A DNA stretch of 64,000 bases, taken from positions 651,603 through 715,602 of the forward strand of contig NZ_RXLQ01000001.1 in assembly GCF_003953935.1 (NCBI RefSeq), in the 5' to 3' direction. Both the position numbers and the translations under genes were made by a program. Each line of letters begins with the position of its first letter. The stretch's first letter is position 1. Of the stretch, positions 22,297-30,539 are shown one piece after another. The stretch comes from Massilia atriviolacea. GTDB taxonomy: Bacteria; Pseudomonadota; Gammaproteobacteria; Burkholderiales; Burkholderiaceae_D. Below the pieces are notes generated by a model. The model made no database searches and was not told the origin of the DNA. It saw only the letters and a program-made list of their open reading frames with translations.

Positions 22297-23373
22297 TCAG
22301 CGCATGCTGCGCGTCATGCTGGCGATCTCCTGCTGGATGCCGAAAAAGCCCGTCACCAGCCAGGCGATCACCAGTGCCAGCGCGACCACCGAAAAGCCGT
22401 TGAGCACCTTCATCTGGGCGCTCACCGTCTCCACGCCATCGGCCAGCCATTCGTCGGCCAGGATCTTGAGCGCGTCGGCGAAGCCCTTGTATTCGGCATA
22501 CACGCACAGGTCGTCGACCACTTCGGGCGACGGGAAACCGTAGCCGGCGTTGCGCAGCGCCTCGCCGCAATTGAGGCCGGACTTGACCCCCAGCAGGGCG
22601 CCGTCGAGGCGTTCGCGCAGCCATGGCGGGGCCTGGCCGGACAGGCGCTGCAGGGATTTTTCGACCGTGATGCCGGCGAACTGCAGGGCCGAAAACGCCA
22701 TCAGGAAGCCGCTGCCGACCTGCAGCCGGTAGATCGAATACGGCGCGTAGCGGTCCATCACGACGCGCAGGTTGCCGCGCCAGCGCGGCATCGACAGGGC
22801 GATCGCCACCAGCACCAGCAGCAGGCCGCCGACGATCGGCAGCATCCACTGCTGCACCAGCTGCGACATCAGGTACAGCGAGCGCGCCGAGCCGCGCCAC
22901 TTCTCCGGGTCGACCATGCGCGCGAACTGCGGCACCACCGTCACCCCGAACACATATAAATAAGCCAGCACCATCGCCAGGATCGCCAGCGGGTAGGACA
23001 GGCCGCCGACGATCACGCGCTTGATTTCCTTTTGCGACTTGACCACCCCGGCCAGCACCTGCAAGGTCACTTCCAGGCGCCCGGACTGCTCGCCGGCCAG
23101 GATGATCATGCGTTCGGTGCTCGGTATCCACGATTCCAGCCCGTCGCCCAGAAAGCGGCCGTTCTGCACCGTGCGGCGGCAGTCGGCCAGCACGATGGCC
23201 AGCGGCTCGTTCGGCTTGCGCCCTTCGAAGGAAGCGCGCTCCCACAGCTCGTCTAGGATTTTCAGCAGCGGCACGCCGTTGCCCAGCATGGCGGCGATCT
23301 TGCGGTACACGCGCAGGCGCACGGCCTCGCCGAACTGGGTACGCGCCCACCAGCGTTGCACGTCAACCTGCAT
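22297..23373 (-). CDS. pilR: PilR-like inner-membrane platform protein (GspF family)
   Basis: This encodes 358 residues with two GspF cytoplasmic domains and membrane helices at about 130-150, 175-200 and 325-350. It anchors the ATPase PilQ and the growing pilus. It overlaps pilQ by 11 bases. The conserved GEQSGRLEVTLQVLAGV-type motif is present in the first domain. Confidence 0.92.
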   Translation of the reverse strand: MQVDVQRWWARTQFGEAVRLRVYRKIAAMLGNGVPLLKILDELWERASFEGRKPNEPLAIVLADCRRTVQNGRFLGDGLESWIPSTERMIILAGEQSGRLEVTLQVLAGVVKSQKEIKRVIVGGLSYPLAILAMVLAYLYVFGVTVVPQFARMVDPEKWRGSARSLYLMSQLVQQWMLPIVGGLLLVLVAIALSMPRWRGNLRVVMDRYAPYSIYRLQVGSGFLMAFSALQFAGITVEKSLQRLSGQAPPWLRERLDGALLGVKSGLNCGEALRNAGYGFPSPEVVDDLCVYAEYKGFADALKILADEWLADGVETVSAQMKVLNGFSVVALALVIAWLVTGFFGIQQEIASMTRSMR

Positions 23374-24976
23374 GCAAGGTCTCCACCACGTTCAGGTGGC
23401 GCTCGGCGCGCGGCGCATCCACAGCCAGGTGGCCCACCACTTTCTCGGCCATGCGCGGATCGACCAGCCCCGCCGCCACCTTCTGCAGCGCGTGTTCGAG
23501 CAGGGTCTGGCCGCCCAGCTCGCGGCGCCAGTAGTCGAGCGCCTGTCCTTTGGCGCCGCTGCGGATCAAATCGAAGAAGCGCGCATCGGGCACGATCACC
23601 TCGGCCACCACGGTGCGCCCCGCCGTGCCCTGCTCGCGGCACTCGGGGCAGCCCGGGCCGGCCACGCACACCTGCTCGAAGGCGGCGCCGGTGGCCTGGC
23701 GCACGCGCGCCAGCAGCGGCGAGGCCAGCGCGTCCGGCTGTTCGCGCAGCCTGACCTTGCAATGGGGGCACAGCAGCTTGACCAGGCGCTGGCTGATCAA
23801 GCCGGTCACCACCAGGTGGTCGGCCACCATGTTCATCGGCAGGCCCAGGTCGAGCAGGCGGTCGACGATCGCCATGGCGCTGTTGGCGTGCACCGTGGTC
23901 CACACCTGGTGCCCGGTCATCGAGGCCCGCAGCGCGCTCTGGGCCGAGGCCTTGTCGCGCATTTCGCCGATCATGATGGTGTCCGGGTCGAGCCGCATGG
24001 CGTTGCTGATCGCCGCCGAGAACAGGCGCGAACGTTCTTCCTCGCTGCCGGCGTTGGTCACCGAGGTCTGCACCGCGCCGTCGATCGGATACTCGACCGG
24101 GTCTTCCACGGTCAGCACGTGCAGCTTCTGGCCGGCCTCCTGGATCGCGCCGCTCAGCACGCGCTGCAAGGTGGTCGACTTGCCCGAGCCGGTCGGCCCG
24201 CTGATGATGTTCATGCCGGTCGGCTGTTCCTTGAGCTTCTGCAGCTGGTCGGCATGCAGCTCGCTGAACCCCAGCGGACGCAGGTCGACCGTGTCGCCGG
24301 CGTCGTTGTACAGCAGGCGCAGCACCATCAGCGTGCCTTCGCTGGTGGGCGCGGTGGCGATGCGCACGCCGTACAGCTGCGGCGGCAGCTTGTCGCGGTC
24401 GGCGATGCTGGCGTCCTGGCGTTCGGTCGGCTTGTACGAGCTGTCGGACACCGAGGTCATCGCGCCGTACAGGGTGGCCAGCAGGCGCTCGCCGTATTCC
24501 GAGGTCTGGCTGCCGACCCGGATCAAGTCGTTATGGATGCGGAAATAGGTCTCGGTGCTGCAGCGGCGCACGCGGATGTGGATGTCCGAGGCGCGTTCGC
24601 GGCAGGCGCGGTTGAGCAGCTCCTTGGCGGTCACCTGCATCATCGAGTGCTCGTTGCGGCGCCCGCCCTGCTCGGCCGCGCCATTGTTGTACAGGGCGGC
24701 GATGGTCTCGATGTCGACCACGCTGACGGTGCACTCGCGCGCCATCTTCTGCAGGCGCGCGCGGTAGGACAGCACGTGCGGATTCGATTCCTGGCCCTGC
24801 GCGATCAGCAGGCGCCCGTCCGACAGCAGGCACAGGAGCTTGCGTTCCTCGGCGCTGCCTTCGAAGTCGCCCGAGCGGCTCAGTACCTGCGGCGCGGCGC
24901 CGGCTTTGGAGGCCGATGGCGCCGCTGGCGCGGCCCTGGAGGAAGCGGCGTTGCGGATGCTGGCGAAGGGGATCAT
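23363..24976 (-). CDS. pilQ: PilQ-like pilus assembly ATPase (GspE/PilB family)
   Basis: This encodes 537 residues. The C-terminal ATPase domain has Walker A GPTGSGKSTT, Asp box VEDPVEYPID, Walker B IMIGEMRD, and a four-Cys zinc site (CPHCKVRL and CPEC). This is the assembly ATPase of the pilus. The start overlaps the pilP stop (ATGA). Confidence 0.95.
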   Translation of the reverse strand: MIPFASIRNAASSRAAPAAPSASKAGAAPQVLSRSGDFEGSAEERKLLCLLSDGRLLIAQGQESNPHVLSYRARLQKMARECTVSVVDIETIAALYNNGAAEQGGRRNEHSMMQVTAKELLNRACRERASDIHIRVRRCSTETYFRIHNDLIRVGSQTSEYGERLLATLYGAMTSVSDSSYKPTERQDASIADRDKLPPQLYGVRIATAPTSEGTLMVLRLLYNDAGDTVDLRPLGFSELHADQLQKLKEQPTGMNIISGPTGSGKSTTLQRVLSGAIQEAGQKLHVLTVEDPVEYPIDGAVQTSVTNAGSEEERSRLFSAAISNAMRLDPDTIMIGEMRDKASAQSALRASMTGHQVWTTVHANSAMAIVDRLLDLGLPMNMVADHLVVTGLISQRLVKLLCPHCKVRLREQPDALASPLLARVRQATGAAFEQVCVAGPGCPECREQGTAGRTVVAEVIVPDARFFDLIRSGAKGQALDYWRRELGGQTLLEHALQKVAAGLVDPRMAEKVVGHLAVDAPRAERHLNVVETLHAG

Positions 24977-25530
24977 CGCTCGCTCCCGGTGGCGCCGGGG
25001 AACAGCGGCGGCAGCGCCACCGCCGGACGCGCCAGCGCTGGCGGCAGCGGCGCCGGCGCCGGGTTGAACGGCGCCTGCGCATTGCCCGCCATGTGCAGGC
25101 GCATGCGCTTCTTGCGCGCCGTTTCGACGATCACGCCATTCGATTCGACGCTCAGCACGCGCAGGCCGCCGGCCAGCACATCGCCGGCGCGCACCTCGGC
25201 CACGGCGCCGCTCTCGAAGCGCAGCGTCGCGTACTGGTGCTGGCCGATGCCTTCGAGCGACTGCACCACCGGGCTGGAACCGGGCGCCGCACTGCCCAGG
25301 CGCGCACCCTCGTCCTGGCGCCCGGCGATCTCGTTCTGGCGCTGGGCGATCGCCGCCTTGACCGCCAGCTGGCGCTCGCGCGCTTTCAGCACCAGGGTCT
25401 CGGACTCGATGCGGGTCAGGGCGTCGGAGGCGCTGGCGCCGCCCGGCGCGGCGGCGGACACGGGGGCGGCGGCGGCGGCGGGCACCGCCGCCACCGCCAG
25501 CAGGAAAAGCAGGCGCAGGCTATTTCGCAT
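24973..25530 (-). CDS. pilP: PilP-like type IVb pilus biogenesis protein
   Basis: This encodes 185 residues: signal peptide (about 1-22), a helical segment with LVLKARERQLAVKAAIAQRQ, then a compact beta domain (ATLRFESGAVAEVRAGDVL to RKKRMRL) and a proline-rich tail. This is the layout of R64 PilP. It overlaps pilO by 11 bases and pilQ by 4. Confidence 0.85.
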   Translation of the reverse strand: MRNSLRLLFLLAVAAVPAAAAAPVSAAAPGGASASDALTRIESETLVLKARERQLAVKAAIAQRQNEIAGRQDEGARLGSAAPGSSPVVQSLEGIGQHQYATLRFESGAVAEVRAGDVLAGGLRVLSVESNGVIVETARKKRMRLHMAGNAQAPFNPAPAPLPPALARPAVALPPLFPGATGSER

Positions 25531-26842
25531 AAATGACTCCTTCCAATGACCAGATTCCGGCGCGGTAGCGCAATCGCTCGAGCCGGATGCCCGGCATGTC
25601 GAGGATCGCGGCCACCTCCAGCGGCGACATGCCGACAGGCCCGATCGCATACGTATAGGTGTGCCAATCGGGCGCCATGGTTCCATCTTTATTTCCGCCG
25701 GGCGGCAGCGGCGGCGGCGCTTTGAGGGCCAGGTGCAGGCCCAGGTTCATCAACTGCAGGCGCGACTGGATCCCGGCCACCAGCTGCTGGCGCGGCAGCA
25801 GCACATCGTCGGCGCCCGCACCGGGCGCGAAGGGCCGTCCCAGGGTCGCGGTGTCGCCGCCGATATCGACCTGCGCTTGCGGCACCTGCGCCAGCAGCAT
25901 GTCGACGGTCGATCCCTGGCGGTTCCAGGTGAAGCGCTGCTCGGGTGCGCCGCAGGTATATTCGACCAGGGCCCAGCCGCCGGGCGCGAGCTGCGACAAG
26001 CCGGCCACGCAGGCGCGCGCCACGCTGCTCGGGGCGGCGCTGTGGATCCACGGATGCGGCGCCGGCTTCGGCGCCGGCTTGAAGGACGGCAGCAAGGCCA
26101 GGCGCGCCTGTTCGGCCTGGGCGGCCTGGGCGGCCTGGGCGGCCTGCGCCGCCTGCACGGCCATGCGCTGGGCCTGCTGGCGCAACTGGTACTGGCGCCA
26201 GCCGAAGGCGGCGCCGAGCACCAGCAGCGCGCAGGCGGCGGCGCCAGCGGCCAGCATGCGCGGCGGGATGCGCGGCGCGGTCGGACGCAGCAGCCAGGCC
26301 TTGCTGACCTTGATGCGCCCGCCGTCCGGGTCGCCCAGCAGCTCCTCGATGCTGCGCTCGCTGAAATTGTGAAAGCCGTAGTGTTCCAGCTCGGCGTCGC
26401 CGATGACCAGGTTCCAGCCGCCCAGGCCGTAGTCGCCGTGCAGGCGCTCGAAGACTTCCTCGCGCGTGCCGGCGAAGTCGCCGTTGGGCAGGAAGTTGGC
26501 GTCGCGCACAGCAAAATAGGCCCAGTTCCCGTCCGGCAGGCGGAACGCCGCCAGCCAGTTGTGCACCGGCTGGTTTTCGCCGTCGTAGTGGGCGCCGTCG
26601 CGCGCCAGCCGGCTCGCCACCGCCGCCGCCAGCGAATACAGGGCCTGGCGCGGGCCGCTGCCGCTCTTCGCAAAGCCGGCCTGGGCGGTCGAATACTCGC
26701 GCCGCAGCACGGCCAGATCGCAGTCGATCTTGCGCGCCAGGTCGGCCGCCTCGCGCGCCAGCTCGCGCGGGCGCGACAGCGATTGCCAGAACAGGCCGCA
26801 GACGAATTTGTGCCGTCCGAGCTCGATGATGGGGGTGCTCAT
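25520..26842 (-). CDS. pilO: PilO2-type type IVb pilus protein
   Basis: This encodes 440 residues with an N-terminal actin-like or recruiting cytoplasmic domain (MSTPIIELGRHKFVCGLFWQ), one membrane helix (about 212-232) and a periplasmic part. An Ala/Gln repeat after the helix (QAAQAAQAAQA) is likely coiled coil. It matches the PilO of PAP/R64 systems (PilO2 family) and links the ATPase/platform to the outer-membrane secretin. It lies 10 bases after the secretin gene. Confidence 0.88.
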   Translation of the reverse strand: MSTPIIELGRHKFVCGLFWQSLSRPRELAREAADLARKIDCDLAVLRREYSTAQAGFAKSGSGPRQALYSLAAAVASRLARDGAHYDGENQPVHNWLAAFRLPDGNWAYFAVRDANFLPNGDFAGTREEVFERLHGDYGLGGWNLVIGDAELEHYGFHNFSERSIEELLGDPDGGRIKVSKAWLLRPTAPRIPPRMLAAGAAACALLVLGAAFGWRQYQLRQQAQRMAVQAAQAAQAAQAAQAEQARLALLPSFKPAPKPAPHPWIHSAAPSSVARACVAGLSQLAPGGWALVEYTCGAPEQRFTWNRQGSTVDMLLAQVPQAQVDIGGDTATLGRPFAPGAGADDVLLPRQQLVAGIQSRLQLMNLGLHLALKAPPPLPPGGNKDGTMAPDWHTYTYAIGPVGMSPLEVAAILDMPGIRLERLRYRAGIWSLEGVIYAK

Positions 26843-26852
26843 CGCGCTCGCC

Positions 26853-28514
26853 TCAGCCGCCGGCCATGGTGGTCGGCGTCACCAGGATCACGATCACTTC
26901 CTTGTTGGCCTTGCGCGCCAGGGCGCCGCCGAGCAGGAAGTTGGACGGATGGCCCACGCCCTGGCGGTCGATATCGTCGTCGGTCTGTTCGAAGCCGCTG
27001 ATGATCAGCGTTTCGTTCGACTTCATCGCGACCCGCTGCAGGAAGTTGCGGGTGTCCAGTTCGGGCGACTCGATGCTGGTGCTGTCGCCGCTGCCGCCGC
27101 TGTTGACCCGGCGGATCTGGCGCAGGGCCGAAATATCGGTCGAGAACTGCAGCATCACCGTGCCGTCGTCCAGCAGGTGCGGCAGGATGCTCATGTTGAA
27201 GCCCGAGGTGACCACGCCGGGCGTGAGCGAGGTGGTCGAACCGGCCAGCGGCGAGACGGTCGTTTCGGACGACTTCAGGTAGCTGGTCTGCTTGGCCACC
27301 TGCACCGGCACCGGCTGGTTGTTCAGGGTGACCACGCTGGCACTGGTCTGGCGCCGCACCTTGCCCTGCTGCGAAAGCGCCTTGATCATCAGCGAGCTGC
27401 CCGCGAACTTGCTCTTCGACGAAGCCAGCACGCCGGCCGAGAACGCGGCCGGACTGCTGCCGGGCGTCCCGGCGATGGTGTTGCGGATGCCGTAGGTGTT
27501 GAGCAGGTTGCTGTACACCAGGTTCCAGTTGATGCCGTATTCGTCGGCGTCGCTGAGCGTGACCGACAGCACCGTCACATTGATCGCGATCTGGCGCGCC
27601 ATGGCCTGGTTCTCGCTGTCGATGAAGGCGGCGATGCGTTCCATGGCGTCGGGCGTATCGACCACGGTGATGCTGCCGGTGGCAGGCGAGGCCACCACCT
27701 GGCCGTATGCGGAGAGCATGGCGCCGACCGATTTCTGCAGGTTCGAGTAGACCGACAGCTGCGAGCTGACGCCGGTATTCTGGTTGTTGCTGGCGCTGAC
27801 GCCATTGGTGCCGCTGCCGCTGCCGCCGCCGGGGCCGCCGCCCGAGACGCCGCCGCTGGAGGTCGCGCCGCTGCTGACGGTGGCGCTGAAGGTGGCGTCG
27901 CCCGGCAGCGCATTGATCTGGAAGGTGCGCGCTTCGGTGTGGAAGAACAGGATCGCGCCGTTGGTGTATTTCCAGTAGACGCCATAGCGCGCGGCCACGG
28001 TGTCGAGGAAGTTCTGGAAGCTGCCGTTGCGGTAGGCGATGTGCACCGGTTCGGCCTTGGACGGGGCGCCCTTGGCCGGCGCGGCATTGAGCGGCGGGAC
28101 GATCGGCGTCACCGTGCCGGCGCCTGCCGCCGCTGGCGGCGTCCCCGGGGCCGGTGCGCCGCTGGCGACGGCCAGCGCGCCCGGACTGACCTTGGTCGGA
28201 ATCCCGGAGCGCATGGTGATGCGCTCGGCCAGTTCGGCCAGCGACGACACGGTGCGGTCGAAGTTGGCCGGCTCGCCGAACACCGGCGGCAGCGTCGGCG
28301 TATTGGCCAGCTTGATCGCCTTGTGGCCGAGCCAGACCCCCTCGGCATGCACCACGGCGGGCGCGGCGAGCGGCATGGCCGTGCCGACCTGGCGCGACAT
28401 CTCGGCGATTTTTCCGCCCGGGTCGCCGAAGGTCTGGGGGTCGCGCCGCGCGATGTCGGAGCATGCGGACAGGGTGGAACAGAGCGCCACCGCTGTGACA
28501 AATCGGGCTGTCAT
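26853..28514 (-). CDS. pilN: PilN-like type IVb pilus secretin lipoprotein
   Basis: This encodes 553 residues. The lipoprotein signal has lipobox LSAC (Cys18). N domains lie in the middle, with a Gly/Ser-rich linker (about 220-250). The C-terminal secretin domain (about 310-553) contains VPVQVAKQTSYL and ends with KEVIVILVTP. It forms the outer-membrane pore for the pilus and is distinct from the T3SS secretin at 30530-32434. The start overlaps the pilL stop (ATGA). Confidence 0.95.
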   Translation of the reverse strand: MTARFVTAVALCSTLSACSDIARRDPQTFGDPGGKIAEMSRQVGTAMPLAAPAVVHAEGVWLGHKAIKLANTPTLPPVFGEPANFDRTVSSLAELAERITMRSGIPTKVSPGALAVASGAPAPGTPPAAAGAGTVTPIVPPLNAAPAKGAPSKAEPVHIAYRNGSFQNFLDTVAARYGVYWKYTNGAILFFHTEARTFQINALPGDATFSATVSSGATSSGGVSGGGPGGGSGSGTNGVSASNNQNTGVSSQLSVYSNLQKSVGAMLSAYGQVVASPATGSITVVDTPDAMERIAAFIDSENQAMARQIAINVTVLSVTLSDADEYGINWNLVYSNLLNTYGIRNTIAGTPGSSPAAFSAGVLASSKSKFAGSSLMIKALSQQGKVRRQTSASVVTLNNQPVPVQVAKQTSYLKSSETTVSPLAGSTTSLTPGVVTSGFNMSILPHLLDDGTVMLQFSTDISALRQIRRVNSGGSGDSTSIESPELDTRNFLQRVAMKSNETLIISGFEQTDDDIDRQGVGHPSNFLLGGALARKANKEVIVILVTPTTMAGG

Positions 28515-29140
28515 GATTGCGCTCCCTTGGCGACGATGCGGATGACGCGGTTGCCTTTGTAGAAAATCGCCTGCAAGGGCGTTTCGGCGCCGGCCATGCT
28601 GTGCGCCACCGCTTCGATGGCCTGTTCGAAACTGCCGCCGATGGTGGTGTCGCGTTCGACCGCATAGTCGACCGGCGCTTCCCATACCAGCTGCCAGCCT
28701 TCGCTGGCGGCCCAGCGCAGCAGCGCCGTCTTCAGGGTCCGGTCGGCCGCCTTGAGCTGCCAGCCCTGCGTGGCTGGCGCAGCGAGCGGCTGCGGCTGCG
28801 GCTGCGGCTGCGGTAGCGGTAACGGCGGCGCTGGCGCCGGCACCGCCGGCCTGGCAACGGCCGGCCGCGACACGGTCGGCCTGGGCGCCTCCAGCATGGC
28901 CAGCTTGCTGGCGCGCGGCTGCGGCTGTGATTTGAACATGCTGGCCACGATGGCGCGTGGCTGCGGCGCCTCGTCCATGCACTCCGCATCGGCGTTCGGG
29001 ATGCCGTACGCCGGCATCAGCAAGGGCTGCGGCACTGCGGCCGGCAGCGCGGCGCCGGCCGCCAGCGGCAGGCATGCGCCCAGCCACAACAGCAGGCCGC
29101 GCCTGGGGAAAGACAAGAGGGAATTAAGCATAAGCAACAT
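28511..29140 (-). CDS. pilL: PilL-like protein with TcpQ-type C-terminal domain
   Basis: This encodes 209 residues: signal sequence, a long Pro/Gln-rich region (repeated PQ), and a C-terminal domain of about 80 residues (GWQLKAADRTLKTALLRWA to the end) of the TcpQ/PilL kind. This domain usually helps the secretin reach the outer membrane. It is the first gene of the pilus operon, 77 bases below hrp box 7. A start at 29131 is equally possible because neither ATG has a good ribosome site. Confidence 0.82.
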   Translation of the reverse strand: MLLMLNSLLSFPRRGLLLWLGACLPLAAGAALPAAVPQPLLMPAYGIPNADAECMDEAPQPRAIVASMFKSQPQPRASKLAMLEAPRPTVSRPAVARPAVPAPAPPLPLPQPQPQPQPLAAPATQGWQLKAADRTLKTALLRWAASEGWQLVWEAPVDYAVERDTTIGGSFEQAIEAVAHSMAGAETPLQAIFYKGNRVIRIVAKGAQS

Positions 29141-29216
29141 TCAGAAGCATCGCGTGAAAAAAAATGTACCCGGCCTCGCCAAGCTGGCTGCGCACCTTGC
29201 GCGCATCCAGTGACGA

Positions 29217-29244
29217 TGAGTGTCGCCAGCGTAGAAGCGGTTCC
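29217..29244 (-). promoter_or_regulatory. hrp box 7, type IVb pilus operon
   Basis: Read on the - strand: GGAACC (29244-29239), 15 bases, ACACTCA (29223-29217). One mismatch to the HrpL consensus, and identical in both halves to boxes 6 and 9. It puts the whole pilus operon under the T3SS sigma factor. Confidence 0.88.
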
Positions 29245-29395
29245 ATCTTTCTGAAAATATTCACCACGCATATCGCAGACAGGCCGTCGTTATTGGCTCC
29301 AAGCAAAAATCCCTTGCGGCGCGAGGCGGTTTGCTGATACAACAGCGGTCGCAACATTGACCACTACATCAAGGCTATTTCCGGGGATCCACAGC

Positions 29396-30094
29396 ATGCT
29401 GAATAATTCTGAGAGCATCGGCTGCTACGTGCGCAGCGACAGCCTGTTCGCCAGGCTGCAAGCCTTGCTGCAACAGTCCGGTTTCAGCTGCGAGCGCTTT
29501 GCTACGGAAAATAGCCTGTCGCGCATGCTGAGCCGGCGCGGCTTCGCGCTGCTGATGATCGACATCGGCAACCACCGCGACGACAGCGAAGATTTCGTCT
29601 CCTGGCTGAACTGCCGCACCGGCAACAGCACGCCGGTCATCGCGCTATCGCAAGGCACGCCAGAGATGGCGGCACTGGCGCTCAACGCCGGCGCCGACGA
29701 TTTCATCGGCGCGCATTTCGAGGCGGTGGAAGCGATCGCGCGCATCCGCGCCGTGATCCGGCGCCACCATCCGAACCGCGTGCGCCGCACCATCACGCTG
29801 GGGAAGTACGCGCTCGACCGCGAGGCGGCCAGCGCCGCCTACGATGGCGAAACGGTGGACCTGACGCCGCGCGAGTTCACCATGGCCTGGCTGTTCTTTT
29901 CGTCGCCGGGGGTGTTCATCTCGCGCGGCACCATCGGCGCCTCGATCTGGAGCGCCGACAGCGACGTGGCGGGCCGCACCATCGAGCAGCATGTCTACAA
30001 GCTGCGCAAGAAGCTGCAGTTCGGCCCGGAGCGGCGCGTGATCATCCGCACCTCGTACAGCCAGGGCTACCGGCTCGAATACACGCCGGAATAG
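29396..30094 (+). CDS. OmpR-family regulator, HrpG-like, atypical receiver
   Basis: This encodes 232 residues. The N-terminal receiver-like domain (1-118) keeps the central Asp (LLMIDIGN). It lacks the acidic pair after the first strand (IGCYVRSDSL), and the switch Lys is replaced (ADDFIGAHF). The C-terminal winged-helix DNA-binding domain (130-230) has DLTPREFTMAWLFF and RTIEQHVYKLRKKL. HrpG of Ralstonia/Xanthomonas is an OmpR-type hrp regulator; similarity here is by class and location only. The ATG at 29396 follows gggga; an upstream TTG at 29357 is less likely. It is divergent from the pilus operon. No sensor kinase is adjacent. Confidence 0.85.
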   Translation: MLNNSESIGCYVRSDSLFARLQALLQQSGFSCERFATENSLSRMLSRRGFALLMIDIGNHRDDSEDFVSWLNCRTGNSTPVIALSQGTPEMAALALNAGADDFIGAHFEAVEAIARIRAVIRRHHPNRVRRTITLGKYALDREAASAAYDGETVDLTPREFTMAWLFFSSPGVFISRGTIGASIWSADSDVAGRTIEQHVYKLRKKLQFGPERRVIIRTSYSQGYRLEYTPE

Positions 30095-30095
30095 G

Positions 30096-30539
30096 CTAAG
30101 GAAGACGTTCGAGTTCGCGCCGCAGGGCGGCCACGTCGCCGCGCCGGCGGCCGATCTGGTCGGGCGCGGCGCCGCCGGCCAGCAGGCGCGCCAGCTCCGC
30201 TTCCGCCGACTGCAGTTCGGTGCCGATGATGTGGCGGCGGCCGGTGTCGAGTTCGCGCTGGCGCGCCGCGTCGATGCGCGGAAAGTTGGCCGGCCCCAGC
30301 ATCGGCCCGCTCGCCGCCACCGCCGCCGTCGCCAGCGACCTGACGCGCGCGGCCACCCGGCGCGGCGCCCCGTCCAGCCGCAGCGCCAGTTCGCGCGCAC
30401 CGGCCTGGGAGGGACGGTAGTTGGTATAGCTGGCCATGCGCGTGACCGGATCGACATACTTGAACAGCGCCGCCTGCGCCGCCGGCATGCCCGACACCAG
30501 CAGCAGGCAGCACAGGCGCGCGGCAGGCCTCAGCGCCAT
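30096..30539 (-). CDS. DUF4124-like secreted protein
   Basis: This encodes 147 residues: signal peptide (ending PAAQA), then a short beta motif (LFKYVDPVTRMASYTNYRPS) like the DUF4124 domain found in many envelope proteins. Helical, Ala/Arg-rich remainder. It overlaps the sctC 3' end by 10 bases, at the place where P. syringae hrpT (a small lipoprotein helping HrcC) lies. It has no lipobox. A role in secretin assembly is a guess from position. Confidence 0.7.
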   Translation of the reverse strand: MALRPAARLCCLLLVSGMPAAQAALFKYVDPVTRMASYTNYRPSQAGARELALRLDGAPRRVAARVRSLATAAVAASGPMLGPANFPRIDAARQRELDTGRRHIIGTELQSAEAELARLLAGGAAPDQIGRRRGDVAALRRELERLP

